NCBI RefSeq assembly: GCF_024721975.1
Contig: NZ_JANQBB010000001.1
Location: 496,001 to 560,000, forward strand
Source of the DNA: Paenibacillus endoradicis
GTDB lineage: Bacteria; Bacillota; Bacilli; Paenibacillales; Paenibacillaceae
DNA length: 64,000 nt
Direction: 5' to 3'
Shown: positions 17,690 through 27,328 of the stretch, piece by piece
How the letters are laid out: each line of letters starts with the position of its first letter
Position numbering within the stretch: position 1 is the first letter of the stretch
Notes under the pieces: model-generated
Told to the model about the DNA's origin: nothing
Seen by the model: the letters and a program-made list of their open reading frames with translations, nothing else
The model's database searches: none
Program-made: the position numbers and the translations under genes

Positions 17690-18638
17690 TGAGACAACTA
17701 CAGATTCTTCCGCTAGTCTCCAGGGAGTGATTGTTAAAGCACTGAGTGGTTATTATTACGTTCAACCTCAACATGATCGGATTTCTTCTAGCACGGTTCA
17801 ATGCCGTGCTAGAGGAGTATTTAAGAACAGAGGCCTTACTCCTTTAGTAGGCGATGATGTACTCTATGTACCTACAGAAAATGGAGAAGGAACTGTTGTA
17901 GAATTACTTCCTCGTCATTCAGAATTAATACGTCCAGCTGTGGCGAATGTTGACCTTGCTATTCTCGTATTTTCTGTGCATGAGCCTGCCCTTAATTTAC
18001 AATTGTTAGATAAGTTCTTACTTCATATTGAGCATGCAGGAATTCAACCTGTTCTTTGCTTAAGCAAGCAAGATTTATCTCATGATCCCAATAGTAAGGA
18101 ATCATTGCAGGAAGAGGCGCTCAAAAGTATCGAGGAAGTCACTCGCATCTACAGTAATTTAGGCTATGAAATTTATGGGACGAGTTCTGTGGAGCATGAA
18201 GGAATATCCCCTTTACATGAAAGGTTGAAAGGGCATGTATCTGTGTTTGCTGGACAATCCGGAGTAGGGAAATCTTCGCTTTTGAATGCACTAGTTCCTG
18301 GATTGACACTAGAAACCAATGAAATAAGTAATCGGCTAGGACGCGGTAAGCATACAACTCGTCATGTAGAACTTATTGATATTGGCGGGGGCTATGTTGC
18401 AGACACGCCTGGTTTCAGCCAGCTTGATTTTACGGAGCTTGGTATTTCGGATCTTGCGTATGGTTTTATAGAAATGCGCGAGCTTGCCCCAGAGTGTAAG
18501 TTTAGAGGTTGCTCGCATGTTCAGGAGCCCGGTTGTGCCGTACTTGAACAACTTGCAGCAGGAAAGATTGAAGCAAGCAGGCATGAACATTATATAACCT
18601 TTCTTGCAGAACTCAAAGATCAAAAACGGAGGTACTAA
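17646..18638 (+). CDS. rsgA: Ribosome small subunit-dependent GTPase A (RsgA)
   Basis: 330 residues with the start at ATG 17646, 11 bases after GGAGGG and overlapping the end of prkC; the usual length is about 300. A GTG at 17727 would give the canonical N-terminus ([12 protein letters not shown]) but has no well-spaced ribosome site. RsgA helps mature the 30S subunit. It has an OB-fold, a circularly permuted GTPase domain ([27 protein letters not shown]) and a C-terminal zinc site [14 protein letters not shown]. The core is firm; the start is less sure. Confidence 0.93.
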   Translation: MSKTSNPRKHLQKNNETTTDSSASLQGVIVKALSGYYYVQPQHDRISSSTVQCRARGVFKNRGLTPLVGDDVLYVPTENGEGTVVELLPRHSELIRPAVANVDLAILVFSVHEPALNLQLLDKFLLHIEHAGIQPVLCLSKQDLSHDPNSKESLQEEALKSIEEVTRIYSNLGYEIYGTSSVEHEGISPLHERLKGHVSVFAGQSGVGKSSLLNALVPGLTLETNEISNRLGRGKHTTRHVELIDIGGGYVADTPGFSQLDFTELGISDLAYGFIEMRELAPECKFRGCSHVQEPGCAVLEQLAAGKIEASRHEHYITFLAELKDQKRRY

Positions 18639-18643
18639 CAGTC

Positions 18644-19288
18644 ATGACTATTATTGCACCATCTATTTTATCCGCTGATTTTTCTCAATTAGGTCAAGAA
18701 ATTCAATCCATAGAAGCGGCAGGAGCGGATTGGGTACATATCGATGTAATGGACGGTCACTTTGTGCCTAACCTTACATTTGGCCCTCCGGTTATTGCTG
18801 CGGTTCGGTCTAAGACGAAACTGCCTTTTGATGTTCATCTTATGATTGAACGTCCTGACCAATACATTGCTGATTATATTGCTGCTGGCGCTGATCGTAT
18901 TACGATTCATCTGGAAGCCTGTGCTCATCTTCATAGAACAATCTATTCAATTAAGGAAAAAGGTCTTCCTGTAGGTGTAGCTCTTAATCCAGCTACACCG
19001 GTTTCTTCGTTGATACCGATTCTTAATGATATCGATATGGTTCTTATTATGACGGTTAATCCTGGATTTGGTGGACAATCATTTATTCCGTATTCAGTAA
19101 CTAAGCTTCGTGAATTACGAGCGCTCTTACAACAAGGTGAACTATCTCATATCGATGTGCAAGTAGATGGTGGTATTAATGCGCAGACAGCGCAGCTTGT
19201 TCGTGATGCAGGCGCTAATGTCCTTGTAGCGGGCAATGCTGTATTTAATGCTCCTAGTCGTGCTGAAGCTATAGCCTCATTACGTTAA
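18644..19288 (+). CDS. rpe: Ribulose-phosphate 3-epimerase
   Basis: 214 residues. It interconverts ribulose 5-phosphate and xylulose 5-phosphate. Motifs: [26 protein letters not shown] with metal His and Asp, [15 protein letters not shown] and QVDGGIN. GGAGG lies 11 bases before ATG. It follows rsgA by 5 bases. Confidence 0.96.
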   Translation: MTIIAPSILSADFSQLGQEIQSIEAAGADWVHIDVMDGHFVPNLTFGPPVIAAVRSKTKLPFDVHLMIERPDQYIADYIAAGADRITIHLEACAHLHRTIYSIKEKGLPVGVALNPATPVSSLIPILNDIDMVLIMTVNPGFGGQSFIPYSVTKLRELRALLQQGELSHIDVQVDGGINAQTAQLVRDAGANVLVAGNAVFNAPSRAEAIASLR

Positions 19289-19306
19289 TAGGAGGAGGTA
19301 ATTCGT

Positions 19307-19579
19307 ATGAAATTTAATATTAAAACTTTCGTTTGGGTCATCTTGTACGCGATGATGGCTGGTGGAACGTTATCGTTATTTACTACGATAAGTTCGTTTA
19401 TTAAATATTTGTTTTCATTATTGGCTGTCTATATCGGCGTTCGATTTTTTAGGCGCTTCGAAACGATCGGCTTACGAATTACGTTTATCGTATTAGCAAT
19501 CATTATGTTCTTTATAGGTGTCTTTATTACGGTCGTTTATCAAAGTTTGACTAATCCAGACTTTTTATTAGGTCAGTAA
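19307..19579 (+). CDS. Small integral membrane protein, unknown function
   Basis: 90 residues; I do not recognise the family. Three hydrophobic segments are visible (about 8-29, 30-47 and 58-79), with a basic loop RRFETIGLR between the second and third. A strong AGGAGGAGG site precedes ATG. It occupies the place where B. subtilis has yloS (thiamine pyrophosphokinase), between rpe and spoVM, but shows no resemblance to that enzyme. It is probably read through from rpe. Confidence 0.75.
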   Translation: MKFNIKTFVWVILYAMMAGGTLSLFTTISSFIKYLFSLLAVYIGVRFFRRFETIGLRITFIVLAIIMFFIGVFITVVYQSLTNPDFLLGQ

Positions 19580-19622
19580 TCAAAATTTGGGCTTGAAATA
19601 ATCTTTCTTTGAAGCATGTGGT

Positions 19623-19651
19623 GGCATACGTTGCGCTCTTTTTGCATATTA
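19623..19651 (+). promoter_or_regulatory. Possible sporulation sigma-E-type promoter for spoVM
   Basis: GGCATAC (19623-19629) and GCATATTA (19644-19651) are spaced by 14 bases and resemble the sigma-E -35 and -10 elements. They lie about 60 bases before spoVM, which is a sigma-E gene in B. subtilis. This is pattern matching by eye only. Confidence 0.35.
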
Positions 19652-19711
19652 TGATTACAAGAGTGGAGCTCACACGGAAAATGTAACCGCGTGTTTCGAG
19701 GAGGGGTGGAC

Positions 19712-19792
19712 ATGAAGTTCTATACCATTAAATTACCTAAATTTTTGGGTGGATTTGTAAAAGCAGTGTTGAATACATTCCAAAAAAGCTAA
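19712..19792 (+). CDS. spoVM: Stage V sporulation protein M
   Basis: 26 residues: it begins MKFYTIKLPKFLGGFVKAV and ends LNTFQKS, nearly the same as B. subtilis SpoVM. It is an amphipathic helix that recognises the curved forespore membrane and anchors SpoIVA, starting spore coat assembly. The Pro9 important for its localisation is kept. A strong GAGGAGGGG site lies before ATG. Its position between the rpe region and rpmB is as in Bacillus. Confidence 0.95.
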   Translation: MKFYTIKLPKFLGGFVKAVLNTFQKS

Positions 19793-19851
19793 CAACATAA
19801 TGCTGGCTGTCGCAATCGCAACTCCATGGAGGCGTACAACCTTACAACAAA

Positions 19852-19879
19852 AAAAGCACCTGAAGATTCAGGTGCTTTT
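19852..19879. terminator. Bidirectional terminator between spoVM and rpmB
   Basis: Perfect 13-bp stem AAAAGCACCTGAA with a 2-base GA gap and its complement. The A-run on one side and T-run on the other let it end transcription from both spoVM (+) and rpmB (-). Confidence 0.88.
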
Positions 19880-19891
19880 GTCTATGGCAAA

Positions 19892-20080
19892 TTACACACG
19901 AGTAATTTTACCAGACTTCAACGCGCGAGCGCTGATGTATACACGTTTTGGTTTACCATCCACAAGGATACGAACCTTTTGAACGTTAACTCCCCAAGTA
20001 CGACGAGTTGTGTTGTTCGCGTGAGATTTGTTGTTACCACTTCCAGGCGCTTTGCCAGTTACGAAACATTTGCGGGACAT
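19892..20080 (-). CDS. rpmB: 50S ribosomal protein L28
   Basis: 62 residues: begins [20 protein letters not shown] and contains [14 protein letters not shown] and [12 protein letters not shown], diagnostic for bL28. The start is set by GGAGGTG upstream (complement of 20086-20092). It is transcribed against all its neighbours, as in Bacillus. Only one Cys remains of the four found in zinc-type L28, so this is the zinc-free form. Confidence 0.95.
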   Translation of the reverse strand: MSRKCFVTGKAPGSGNNKSHANNTTRRTWGVNVQKVRILVDGKPKRVYISARALKSGKITRV

Positions 20081-20347
20081 AAGTACACCTCCTTCACCAA
20101 ATATCAAGTGTTCTTGCTTTAACAGCTCATTGCCTTTACAGCTATGTAAAGACTATGCTACTTGAATGATTAATCATGCATATTACTTCTAATATAAACA
20201 GACCTAAATATCGTAACATAAAGTTGATCCCTGTTCAACCTAATTCTAATTGAAATGTTGTGAAATTTCACTATACTCTTCAATAAAATCAATGTTTATA
20301 GTACAATGTAAATTAGTCCATAATATATGGCAAGGGAGTGAATAGTT

Positions 20348-20707
20348 ATGCCGATACAATTAGATAATGATTATGGTCAGATCAATGTATCTGATAGTTG
20401 TATTGCCACAATTGCTGGTTCTGCCGCTATGGAATGTTATGGGCTCGTAGGAATGGCTTCACGAAATGGACTTAAAGATGGACTCGCAGTGCTTCTAGGT
20501 CGAGACAATTGGACTAAGGGTGTTGAAATAAGACAAGATCAACATGGTGTATATATTGATTTGTATATTATTGTGAGTTATGGAACGAAAATTTCTGAAG
20601 TAGCGAATAATATTCGTTCTAAAGTAACCTATGTGTTAAATGATGTAATAGGCCTTGCAGTTAACGAAGTTAACATTTTCGTTCAAGATGTAAGGGTATC
20701 TACCTAG
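20348..20707 (+). CDS. Asp23/Gls24 family envelope stress response protein (YloU-like)
   Basis: 119 residues. The Asp23 fold is visible: GQINVSDSCIATIAGSAAMECYG in the N-terminal part, then VYIDLYIIVSYGTKISEVA and VNEVNIFVQDVR. Proteins of this family sit at the membrane or respond to envelope stress. It lies 17 bases before fakA, as yloU lies before yloV in B. subtilis. AAGGGAGTG is the ribosome site. Confidence 0.9.
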   Translation: MPIQLDNDYGQINVSDSCIATIAGSAAMECYGLVGMASRNGLKDGLAVLLGRDNWTKGVEIRQDQHGVYIDLYIIVSYGTKISEVANNIRSKVTYVLNDVIGLAVNEVNIFVQDVRVST

Positions 20708-20724
20708 CAGGAAGGGGAATTTCA

Positions 20725-22470
20725 TTGGGTAAGCGAGCTATTAACGGTTCTGATTTTGCTGGAATGGCATTATTAGGAGCTGACTTACTAAAGCGAAATG
20801 CTGAACAAGTCAATGCACTTAACGTGTTTCCAGTGCCGGATGGCGATACTGGAACAAATATGAATCTAACAATGACTTCAGGAATAACTGAATTGAAAAA
20901 CAAACAATCTGCTCATCTGGGGAAAACAGCTGAAGCATTATCTAAAGGACTATTGATGGGGGCGCGTGGTAATTCAGGCGTTATTCTTTCTCAACTATTT
21001 AGAGGGTTCTCTAAGTCATTAGCGAGTGCCGAGGAAGCGACGGCTATAGATATTGCTGTTGCCCTACAACATGGTGTGGATATGGCATATAAGGCTGTTG
21101 TTAAGCCGGTAGAGGGAACAATACTTACTGTAGCGAAAGAAGCAGCGCGTCATGCTGTGCAATTTGCTCGTCGTAATACAGAAGTACTTGAATTAATGCA
21201 AGAAGTACATCAAAGAGCTTACGAAGCTTTGCAAAAAACTCCTGATCTATTACCGATTTTGAAACAAGTAGGCGTTGTTGACTCTGGTGGTCAAGGACTT
21301 GTCTATATTTATGAAGGATTTGTACAATCATTATCCGGCAATTCAGAAATTTCAGATGATCTAACCTCTGAAGCTGCACCTGCAGATGTATATGTTCCAC
21401 AGCCTATACGTAACATAGTTCCAATCTCCGCTCAAGCAAAACTAGAGACTTTAGATATTGAGTTCTTCTATGACATGGAGTTTTTCATCAAGCGCAATGT
21501 ATCCGGAACTTCTGTATCCGCCTTTGATGAATCCGCTTACAAGAAAGCATTATCTAAAGATGGGGACTCAATTCTAGTAATTACAGATGATGACATTATT
21601 AAAGTTCATGTTCATTCTCGTAAACCAGGTGATGTGTTCAATTTGTCAGTTCCATATGGTGAACTTACAGATATGCATATTCTTAATATGCGCGAACAAC
21701 ATCGTGAATTGCTTGAAGAAGATAGTCACCAATCGCATGCGAATTTATCAGCTGCCGAGCTGTTAGCGGGACAGGCCATTGATAATCGTCCAACCGAGCA
21801 AGCCTTTGAGCGTGCGCCTTACGGGATGATTACCGTTGCACTTGGTGATGGGGTTGCTGAATTGTTCCGTAGTAGTGACGTGGATATCGTATTATCCGGT
21901 GGACAGACAATGAATCCAAGCACAGAAGATTTTGTGAAAGCGATCGAAGCACTCTCTGCGGATCATATTTTCATATTCCCAAATAATAGCAATATCATAT
22001 TAGCTGCTGAACAAGCTGTGGAACTAACAGAGCGCTCTGTTACTGTAATACCTACCAAAACAATTCCGCAAGGGATTGCGGCGGTGCTTGCTTTTAAAGA
22101 AGACGAAACGCCAGAACGCAACAAAGAGTGGATGATTTCTGCTGCTAGTACGGTTGTATCAGGTCAAATTACGAAAGCGGTTCGCGATACGAGTATTGAT
22201 GGTGTAGAGATTACTGAAGGACACTATATCGGTATTAAGGAAAAATCAATTGTAACTTCTGAGGCGGAACTTCTAGATGCATGTAAGGCTCTACTTGCAA
22301 GCATGCTTGAAGAAGAAGGGGACATTGTTACTATTCTTACAGGTGAAGGTTCATCAGATGAAATCTCAGCTTCGATTAGCGAGTGGATTAGCGAGCATTA
22401 TAGCGATCTAGAAATTGAAGTGCAGCATGGTGGTCAACCGCTATATCCATATGTGTTTGCAGTCGAGTAA
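20725..22470 (+). CDS. fakA: Fatty acid kinase, ATP-binding subunit FakA (YloV, DAK2 family)
   Basis: 581 residues, TTG start after GGAAGGGG. The N-terminal DhaL-type kinase domain has NVFPVPDGDTGTNM with metal-binding Asp residues and GARGNSGVILSQLFRG. A middle DAK1-like domain and a C-terminal EDD-like domain follow. FakA phosphorylates fatty acids presented by a FakB (DegV) protein, feeding exogenous fatty acids into phospholipid synthesis. A DegV gene follows after 37 bases, so kinase and carrier are probably made together. Confidence 0.92.
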   Translation: MGKRAINGSDFAGMALLGADLLKRNAEQVNALNVFPVPDGDTGTNMNLTMTSGITELKNKQSAHLGKTAEALSKGLLMGARGNSGVILSQLFRGFSKSLASAEEATAIDIAVALQHGVDMAYKAVVKPVEGTILTVAKEAARHAVQFARRNTEVLELMQEVHQRAYEALQKTPDLLPILKQVGVVDSGGQGLVYIYEGFVQSLSGNSEISDDLTSEAAPADVYVPQPIRNIVPISAQAKLETLDIEFFYDMEFFIKRNVSGTSVSAFDESAYKKALSKDGDSILVITDDDIIKVHVHSRKPGDVFNLSVPYGELTDMHILNMREQHRELLEEDSHQSHANLSAAELLAGQAIDNRPTEQAFERAPYGMITVALGDGVAELFRSSDVDIVLSGGQTMNPSTEDFVKAIEALSADHIFIFPNNSNIILAAEQAVELTERSVTVIPTKTIPQGIAAVLAFKEDETPERNKEWMISAASTVVSGQITKAVRDTSIDGVEITEGHYIGIKEKSIVTSEAELLDACKALLASMLEEEGDIVTILTGEGSSDEISASISEWISEHYSDLEIEVQHGGQPLYPYVFAVE

Positions 22471-22507
22471 TATCAATTAAGCGATAAGGGAAGGGGAATA
22501 TCGTAAA

Positions 22508-23365
22508 ATGGGAAATATTCGAATTGTAACGGATAGTACAGCAGACATTCCAGCTGATGCACGTGAGAAGTACGGCATTACTATGGTTCCACTTAAAGTA
22601 TTATTCGGTGAGGAGACATTTAGAGATGCCATCGATATGACAACGGATGATTTCTATGCTCGTCTAAAAACATCCACTGTTATGCCGACAACATCCCAGC
22701 CATCACCTGCTGAATTCAGTGATGTATATGAACGTCTTCTAGCTGAAGACCCTACAGGTCCAATTATTTCAATTCATCTTGCATCTGTTCTAAGTGGAAC
22801 GTATCAATCGGCAACGATTGCTCAGTCTATGATTGAAGCTGAAGATGCAAACATTACAGTTATTGATTCAAAATCAGCATCTTACGGCAATGGTATGCAA
22901 GTTATTCTTGCTGCTAAAATGGCTGAAGCAGGGGCTTCTGTTGAAGAAATCGTTGCTGCTATTGAAGAGAGACAGAAGAATGCAGAAATCTACTTCTTAG
23001 TGGATACGCTTGAATATTTACAAAAAGGTGGACGTATCGGCAGAGCTGCTGCTCTTATCGGTTCGTTACTTAATATTAAGCCGATTCTTTCGCTTGATGA
23101 AGTAGGAGCTGTATACTCTGCGGATAAAGCAAGAGGTAGTAAAAAAGCAATGGCTAAAATTGTTGAGTTATTGAAAGAAGCATATGGTGATGCTGAGGTT
23201 GGTCTGGTTGTCGCAAAGACAGATGATGCAACGATTGCACAAGAGCTTGAAGCACGTGTTACTGCTGAACTTAATGTGAAGGAAATCCATTATACAGCTG
23301 TGGGTACTGTTGTAGGTACTCATACTGGACCTGGTACTTCCGCTGTATTCTTATATAAGGTGTGA
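22508..23365 (+). CDS. DegV-family fatty acid-binding protein (FakB-like)
   Basis: 285 residues. DegV fold motifs: IVTDSTADIP, TSQPSPAEF, ISIHLASVLSGTYQSA with the head-group-binding Ser, DSKSAS, and LQKGGRIGRA. FakB proteins hold a fatty acid for FakA and hand over the acyl phosphate. The location directly after fakA supports this role. An AAGGGGAA site precedes ATG. Confidence 0.9.
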   Translation: MGNIRIVTDSTADIPADAREKYGITMVPLKVLFGEETFRDAIDMTTDDFYARLKTSTVMPTTSQPSPAEFSDVYERLLAEDPTGPIISIHLASVLSGTYQSATIAQSMIEAEDANITVIDSKSASYGNGMQVILAAKMAEAGASVEEIVAAIEERQKNAEIYFLVDTLEYLQKGGRIGRAAALIGSLLNIKPILSLDEVGAVYSADKARGSKKAMAKIVELLKEAYGDAEVGLVVAKTDDATIAQELEARVTAELNVKEIHYTAVGTVVGTHTGPGTSAVFLYKV

Positions 23366-23372
23366 GCTTGGA

Positions 23373-25430
23373 ATGATCAAACTTGATCAAATTCCAGTTA
23401 AACAGTTGAAAGGCGTGAGTGCTCTTAAGGAACAGGAGCTTCACGCCTTTGGCCTATATACTGCGAATGATATTATATTATACTTTCCGTTTCGATATGA
23501 AGATTATCGTGTACGTGACTTGACTGAAATAAAAAGTGGTGAAAAAGCTACAGTTATTGGAACTGTACGTGGTGTTCCTGTATTACAACGTTATGGTAAG
23601 TCAAAATCTCGTCTAACATGTAAAATACAAGTCGGTATTCAGTTAATTACTGCAACTTGGTTTAATCGTCATTTTCTTCGTGAAGGATTAATTCCCGATC
23701 GAGAAATTATGTTAACTGGTAAATGGGAACAGTCTCGTCTGCAATTAACAGTGTCAGAATCTGAGTTTCTTGATGCCGTCAAACCATCTGCAAAGATGGA
23801 TACATTGCAGCCTGTTTATTCCGTAGGTGGAAAGATTACACAGCCATGGATTCGCAAATTAATTACAGCGACATTAGAACAATATGGCAGTATGGTGGAA
23901 GAAATTCTTCCCTATGGAATCGTCCAGAAATATAATTTGATGAATCGAGCAGAGGCTATTACACATATCCATCATCCTGGTGATTTTGCCGCTGGGCAAG
24001 AAGCACGAAGACGAATGGTGTATGAGGAATTATTTTTATTCCAGCTTCGTTTGCAGGCATATCGTGCACTTTCTCATCGGAGGCAGGCGGGTATTGCTAT
24101 GCAGATTGACAGTCAATGGATTCGTGAATTTGCTGCGACGTTACCATTTGAACTTACAGACGGTCAGAAGAAAGCGATTAACGAAATTTCTGTTGATATG
24201 CGTCGTAATTATGGAATGAATCGATTGCTGCAAGGTGATGTTGGTTCTGGTAAAACGGTAGTTGCTGCGATTGCACTCTATAGTGCAGTGAAGGCGGGGT
24301 ATCAAGGTGCATTAATGGTTCCTACGGAGATATTAGCAGAGCAACATTTGAAGAGCTTCACGCGTTTATTTGATAATACGAACATTCAAGTAGGGCTGTT
24401 AACAGGAAGTTTAGGTGAGCGCAAACGTCGTGATATGCTTGCCTCGCTGCAGATGGGGCTAATTGATGTTGTTGTTGGTACACATGCACTTATACAAGAG
24501 GATGTTTTCTTTAGCAAGTTAGGACTTGTCGTAGTCGATGAGCAGCATCGCTTTGGTGTTAATCAACGGAGCATATTACGTCAGAAGGGGATTCATCCAG
24601 ATGTACTAACGATGACGGCGACTCCGATTCCGCGGACGCTTGCTATAACTGCCTTTGGTGATATGGATGTATCGACGATTCGCGAGCGTCCACAAGGGCG
24701 TAAACCGATCGAGACGTTCTGGGTTAAGCATAGTGCTTTAGATCGCGCATACGGCTTTATTCGCAAGCAAGTAGCGCTTGGTCGTCAAGCTTATGTCATC
24801 TGTCCTCTCATTGAAGAATCTGAGAAGCTAGAAGTGCAGAATGTTATTGATGTTCATATTACGATGCAGCAGGCATTCCCCGATCTACAAGTAGGACTGT
24901 TACATGGTCGTATGAGTGCAGCTGAGAAAGAAGCGTCGATGGGTGCTTTTGCTAGTAATGAATCACAAGTGTTAGTTGCAACAACTGTTGTTGAGGTAGG
25001 CGTAGATGTTCCTAATGCTACGATTATTATGATTATGGATGCTGAGCGATTTGGGCTTTCTCAATTGCATCAACTTCGGGGCCGGGTAGGGCGTGGCGAG
25101 CATCAATCGTATTGTATTTTACTTGCTGATCCCAAGTCAGAAGTAGGTCGAGAACGAATGAAGGTTATGACCGACACGAATGATGGTTTCGAGGTAGCGC
25201 GTCGTGATCTTGAACTTCGAGGTCCAGGTGACTTCTTTGGGACAAAACAAAGTGGTCTACCAGAATTCAAGCTTGCTGATATGGTTGCAGACTACGAATT
25301 ACTTGAGCAGGCTAGGGAAGATGCTACTGAACTCGTGGCTCGCGACAGTTTTTGGCATGATTCTACGTACGCTAGATTAATAGAATGGCTTCGAAATGAT
25401 CCTTTATTTCAAGGAGAACAAATAGATTAG
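23373..25430 (+). CDS. recG: ATP-dependent DNA helicase RecG
   Basis: 685 residues. It rewinds and reverses stalled replication forks and branch-migrates Holliday junctions. The N-terminal wedge domain (LKGVSALKEQEL, LYFPFRYEDY) is followed by helicase motifs GDVGSGKTVVAA, VVDEQHRFG, TATPIPRTLA, VVEVGVDVPNA and QLRGRVGRG. Starts 7 bases after the DegV gene stop, so it belongs to the same transcription unit. Confidence 0.96.
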   Translation: MIKLDQIPVKQLKGVSALKEQELHAFGLYTANDIILYFPFRYEDYRVRDLTEIKSGEKATVIGTVRGVPVLQRYGKSKSRLTCKIQVGIQLITATWFNRHFLREGLIPDREIMLTGKWEQSRLQLTVSESEFLDAVKPSAKMDTLQPVYSVGGKITQPWIRKLITATLEQYGSMVEEILPYGIVQKYNLMNRAEAITHIHHPGDFAAGQEARRRMVYEELFLFQLRLQAYRALSHRRQAGIAMQIDSQWIREFAATLPFELTDGQKKAINEISVDMRRNYGMNRLLQGDVGSGKTVVAAIALYSAVKAGYQGALMVPTEILAEQHLKSFTRLFDNTNIQVGLLTGSLGERKRRDMLASLQMGLIDVVVGTHALIQEDVFFSKLGLVVVDEQHRFGVNQRSILRQKGIHPDVLTMTATPIPRTLAITAFGDMDVSTIRERPQGRKPIETFWVKHSALDRAYGFIRKQVALGRQAYVICPLIEESEKLEVQNVIDVHITMQQAFPDLQVGLLHGRMSAAEKEASMGAFASNESQVLVATTVVEVGVDVPNATIIMIMDAERFGLSQLHQLRGRVGRGEHQSYCILLADPKSEVGRERMKVMTDTNDGFEVARRDLELRGPGDFFGTKQSGLPEFKLADMVADYELLEQAREDATELVARDSFWHDSTYARLIEWLRNDPLFQGEQID

Positions 25431-25501
25431 GCAATTATTAGCGATCGCCTGCATATAGTTAATTCATTAGAGCTAGTTGCCTATACGGAGGTGTCTGATC
25501 A

Positions 25502-25789
25502 ATGAGTTATCAAAAATTCGGTATTAGTCCGCAGTTAGTGGAGCGAGTGAAGTTTAAAGCGAAAAATCCAGCTACAAAGGAACGTCTTCGCAAATTACTT
25601 GGTGATGCTACCAAATACGATTTGCAGGATCGACTGAAGGTTCGTAAGCTGACCAAATCTGCTGCAACTATTTTGCAAGAAAAACTAACCGAAACACAGG
25701 AAGAACAAATTGTTACGTTCGTGTTAGCGCAAAAAATAGATCCAAACAATACGCTTCATTTATTGAAATTATGGAGTATGTTCCGCTAA
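25502..25789 (+). CDS. SpoVIF-like sporulation protein
   Basis: 95 residues: MSYQKFGISPQLVERVKFK at the start, LTETQEEQIVTFVLAQKIDPN near the C-terminus. I recognise it as the form annotated as stage VI sporulation protein F in Paenibacillus; SpoVIF in Bacillus controls late spore coat assembly with GerE. GGAGGTG precedes ATG. It stands alone after recG and before a repeat and a terminator. The assignment rests on recall of the family, not on an active-site motif. Confidence 0.72.
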   Translation: MSYQKFGISPQLVERVKFKAKNPATKERLRKLLGDATKYDLQDRLKVRKLTKSAATILQEKLTETQEEQIVTFVLAQKIDPNNTLHLLKLWSMFR

Positions 25790-25804
25790 GCTATTGTAAT
25801 AGTG

Positions 25805-25876
25805 TAAGTTCGCTGCATTTTTGATGTCGAATATGCTACGTAGTAGTGCATCGTTATCAAAGTCTGTTTTTGAACT
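25805..25876 (-). repeat. Dispersed intergenic repeat family 1, inverted copy
   Basis: Read on the - strand it gives AGTTCAAAAACAGAC, TTTGATAACGATG, TACTACGTAGCATATTCGAC, ATCAAA and GCGAACTT, matching the copies at 10391-10520. It sits 16 bases after the SpoVIF-like gene. The element carries AGTTC/GAACTT and TTTGAT/ATCAAA inverted pairs around TACTACGTAG. Next to it is CCCCTAGG, also seen as CCCCTAG beside the 63 kb copy. Confidence 0.88.
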
Positions 25877-25885
25877 ACCCCTAGG

Positions 25886-25943
25886 AAAAGGCATTCATTG
25901 CCCACTGCATGTTCGCATGTAGCAGGTGATGAATGCCTTTTTG
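25886..25943. terminator. Bidirectional terminator
   Basis: A 13-bp stem AAAAGGCATTCAT with its complement at 25929-25941 encloses a 30-base loop with a smaller CATG-rich hairpin; A- and T-runs flank it. It would end transcription from the recG/SpoVIF side. Confidence 0.85.
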
Positions 25944-25975
25944 TTATGGACTGGATGAACTGTCATAAATTTCAG

Positions 25976-26024
25976 TTGCATAACGAATAGAATAAGAGTA
26001 TATAATAAATAAGAACATATGTTC
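25976..26024 (+). promoter_or_regulatory. SOS promoter with LexA box for uvrX-yolD
   Basis: TTGCAT (25976) and TATAAT (26001) are spaced by 19 bases. GAACATATGTTC at 26013-26024 fits exactly the Firmicute LexA (DinR) box GAAC-N4-GTTC and covers the expected transcription start, so LexA should block this promoter until DNA damage. Confidence 0.82.
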
Positions 26025-26083
26025 TGTTGTGTGCATAATATAGCAGAACATATAATAGCGAAATGATTTGTGGGGCGAGTGCG

Positions 26084-27328
26084 ATGACGCATAAGAAACA
26101 AGAGCGCATCATTATGTTAGCAGACTGTCAGTCTTTCTATGCAACGGTAGAAAAAGTTGCTCATCCTGAGTTAGAGGGTCGACCACTTGTTGTAGCGGGT
26201 GATCCGGAAAGGCGTTCAGGTATTATATTAGCTGCTTGTCCAATAGCAAAGCAGTATGGCATCAAAACTGCCGAGACGTTAGGTGACGCGATTGCCAAAT
26301 GTCCTAATGTAGCTATTATTAGGCCTCGTATGGAGGAGTATATTAAAGTATCTTTGCAAATTACAGCGATCTATCAAAGTTATACAGATCTTGTTGAGCC
26401 ATACAGTATTGATGAACAGCATCTTGATGTGACAGGCAGTGTACAAAATTATCATACCATTGAGCAAATGGCATACACGATTCAGCGACAAGTGATGCGA
26501 GAGACAGGAGTACGTATTCGAATTGGTATAAGTAGCAATAAAGTATTAAGTAAGATGGCTTGTGATCACTTTGCAAAACAAAATGCATCAGGACTATTTC
26601 GTTTACCTATTTCACATATTGAAGAGGTGCTATGGTCGCTTCCGATTGGCAATATGTTTATGGTAGGCAGAAAGATGAAGCATCATCTTGAAGTTATGGG
26701 CATTCATACGATAGGGGAGCTAGCTCGCACGCCGCTTGCTACATTACGTCGCCGCTTTGGAGTGAACGGTGAGGTGCTATGGCGAATTGCAAATGGAGTC
26801 GATGATTCACCTGTTTCTCCAATGACACACATTGCGCAGAAAGGAATAGGTCATCATATGACGCTACCTGTTGATTATGAAACGTTGGAAGCGATCAAGG
26901 TGCCACTGCTTGAGTTAACGGAACTTGTATGTCAACGTGCTCGAATGAAAGGTTACATGGGCTCTGTTGTGTCAGTAGGCTGCCACGGGGCTGACTTTGA
27001 TTATCCTACAGGATTCCATCGTCAGAAAAAGCTAGATGATCCAACTTATTTAACGGATGATGTGTATCATGTTGCACTTGAATTACTCGAGAAACATTGG
27101 GATGGCTTACCGATTCGCAGTATTGGGGTGACGCTTAATCAATTTGTTAGCGATGAACAGTATCAGATGACGTTATTTGATAATCGTGAGGAACGACTTG
27201 CACTCGCTCGTACGACAGATTCGATTAAAGCTCGTTATGGCAATACAGCAATTATGCGAGCATCATCGTTGACGGAGGCAGGTCAAGTGCATGATCGTGC
27301 ACGGAAAATAGGAGGTCATTACAAATGA
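26084..27328 (+). CDS. uvrX: Y-family DNA polymerase UvrX (translesion polymerase)
   Basis: About 414 residues. N-terminal palm motif LADCQSFYATVEK and YSIDEQHLDVTG contain the catalytic Asp and Glu; a thumb and little-finger domain follow. Near residue 370 QMTLFDN matches the beta-clamp-binding motif. The UvrX/YqjW branch is SOS-induced and usually sits with yolD, as here: the yolD start overlaps its stop (ATGA). The start ATG 26084 follows GGGGCGAG; ATG 26063 is an in-frame alternative without a ribosome site. The LexA box upstream supports SOS control. Confidence 0.9.
   Translation: MTHKKQERIIMLADCQSFYATVEKVAHPELEGRPLVVAGDPERRSGIILAACPIAKQYGIKTAETLGDAIAKCPNVAIIRPRMEEYIKVSLQITAIYQSYTDLVEPYSIDEQHLDVTGSVQNYHTIEQMAYTIQRQVMRETGVRIRIGISSNKVLSKMACDHFAKQNASGLFRLPISHIEEVLWSLPIGNMFMVGRKMKHHLEVMGIHTIGELARTPLATLRRRFGVNGEVLWRIANGVDDSPVSPMTHIAQKGIGHHMTLPVDYETLEAIKVPLLELTELVCQRARMKGYMGSVVSVGCHGADFDYPTGFHRQKKLDDPTYLTDDVYHVALELLEKHWDGLPIRSIGVTLNQFVSDEQYQMTLFDNREERLALARTTDSIKARYGNTAIMRASSLTEAGQVHDRARKIGGHYK

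Noticed and set aside
19826..20122. Open frame on the + strand across the spoVM-rpmB terminator
   Set aside because: It runs through the terminator and antisense to rpmB, whose protein sequence is diagnostic.
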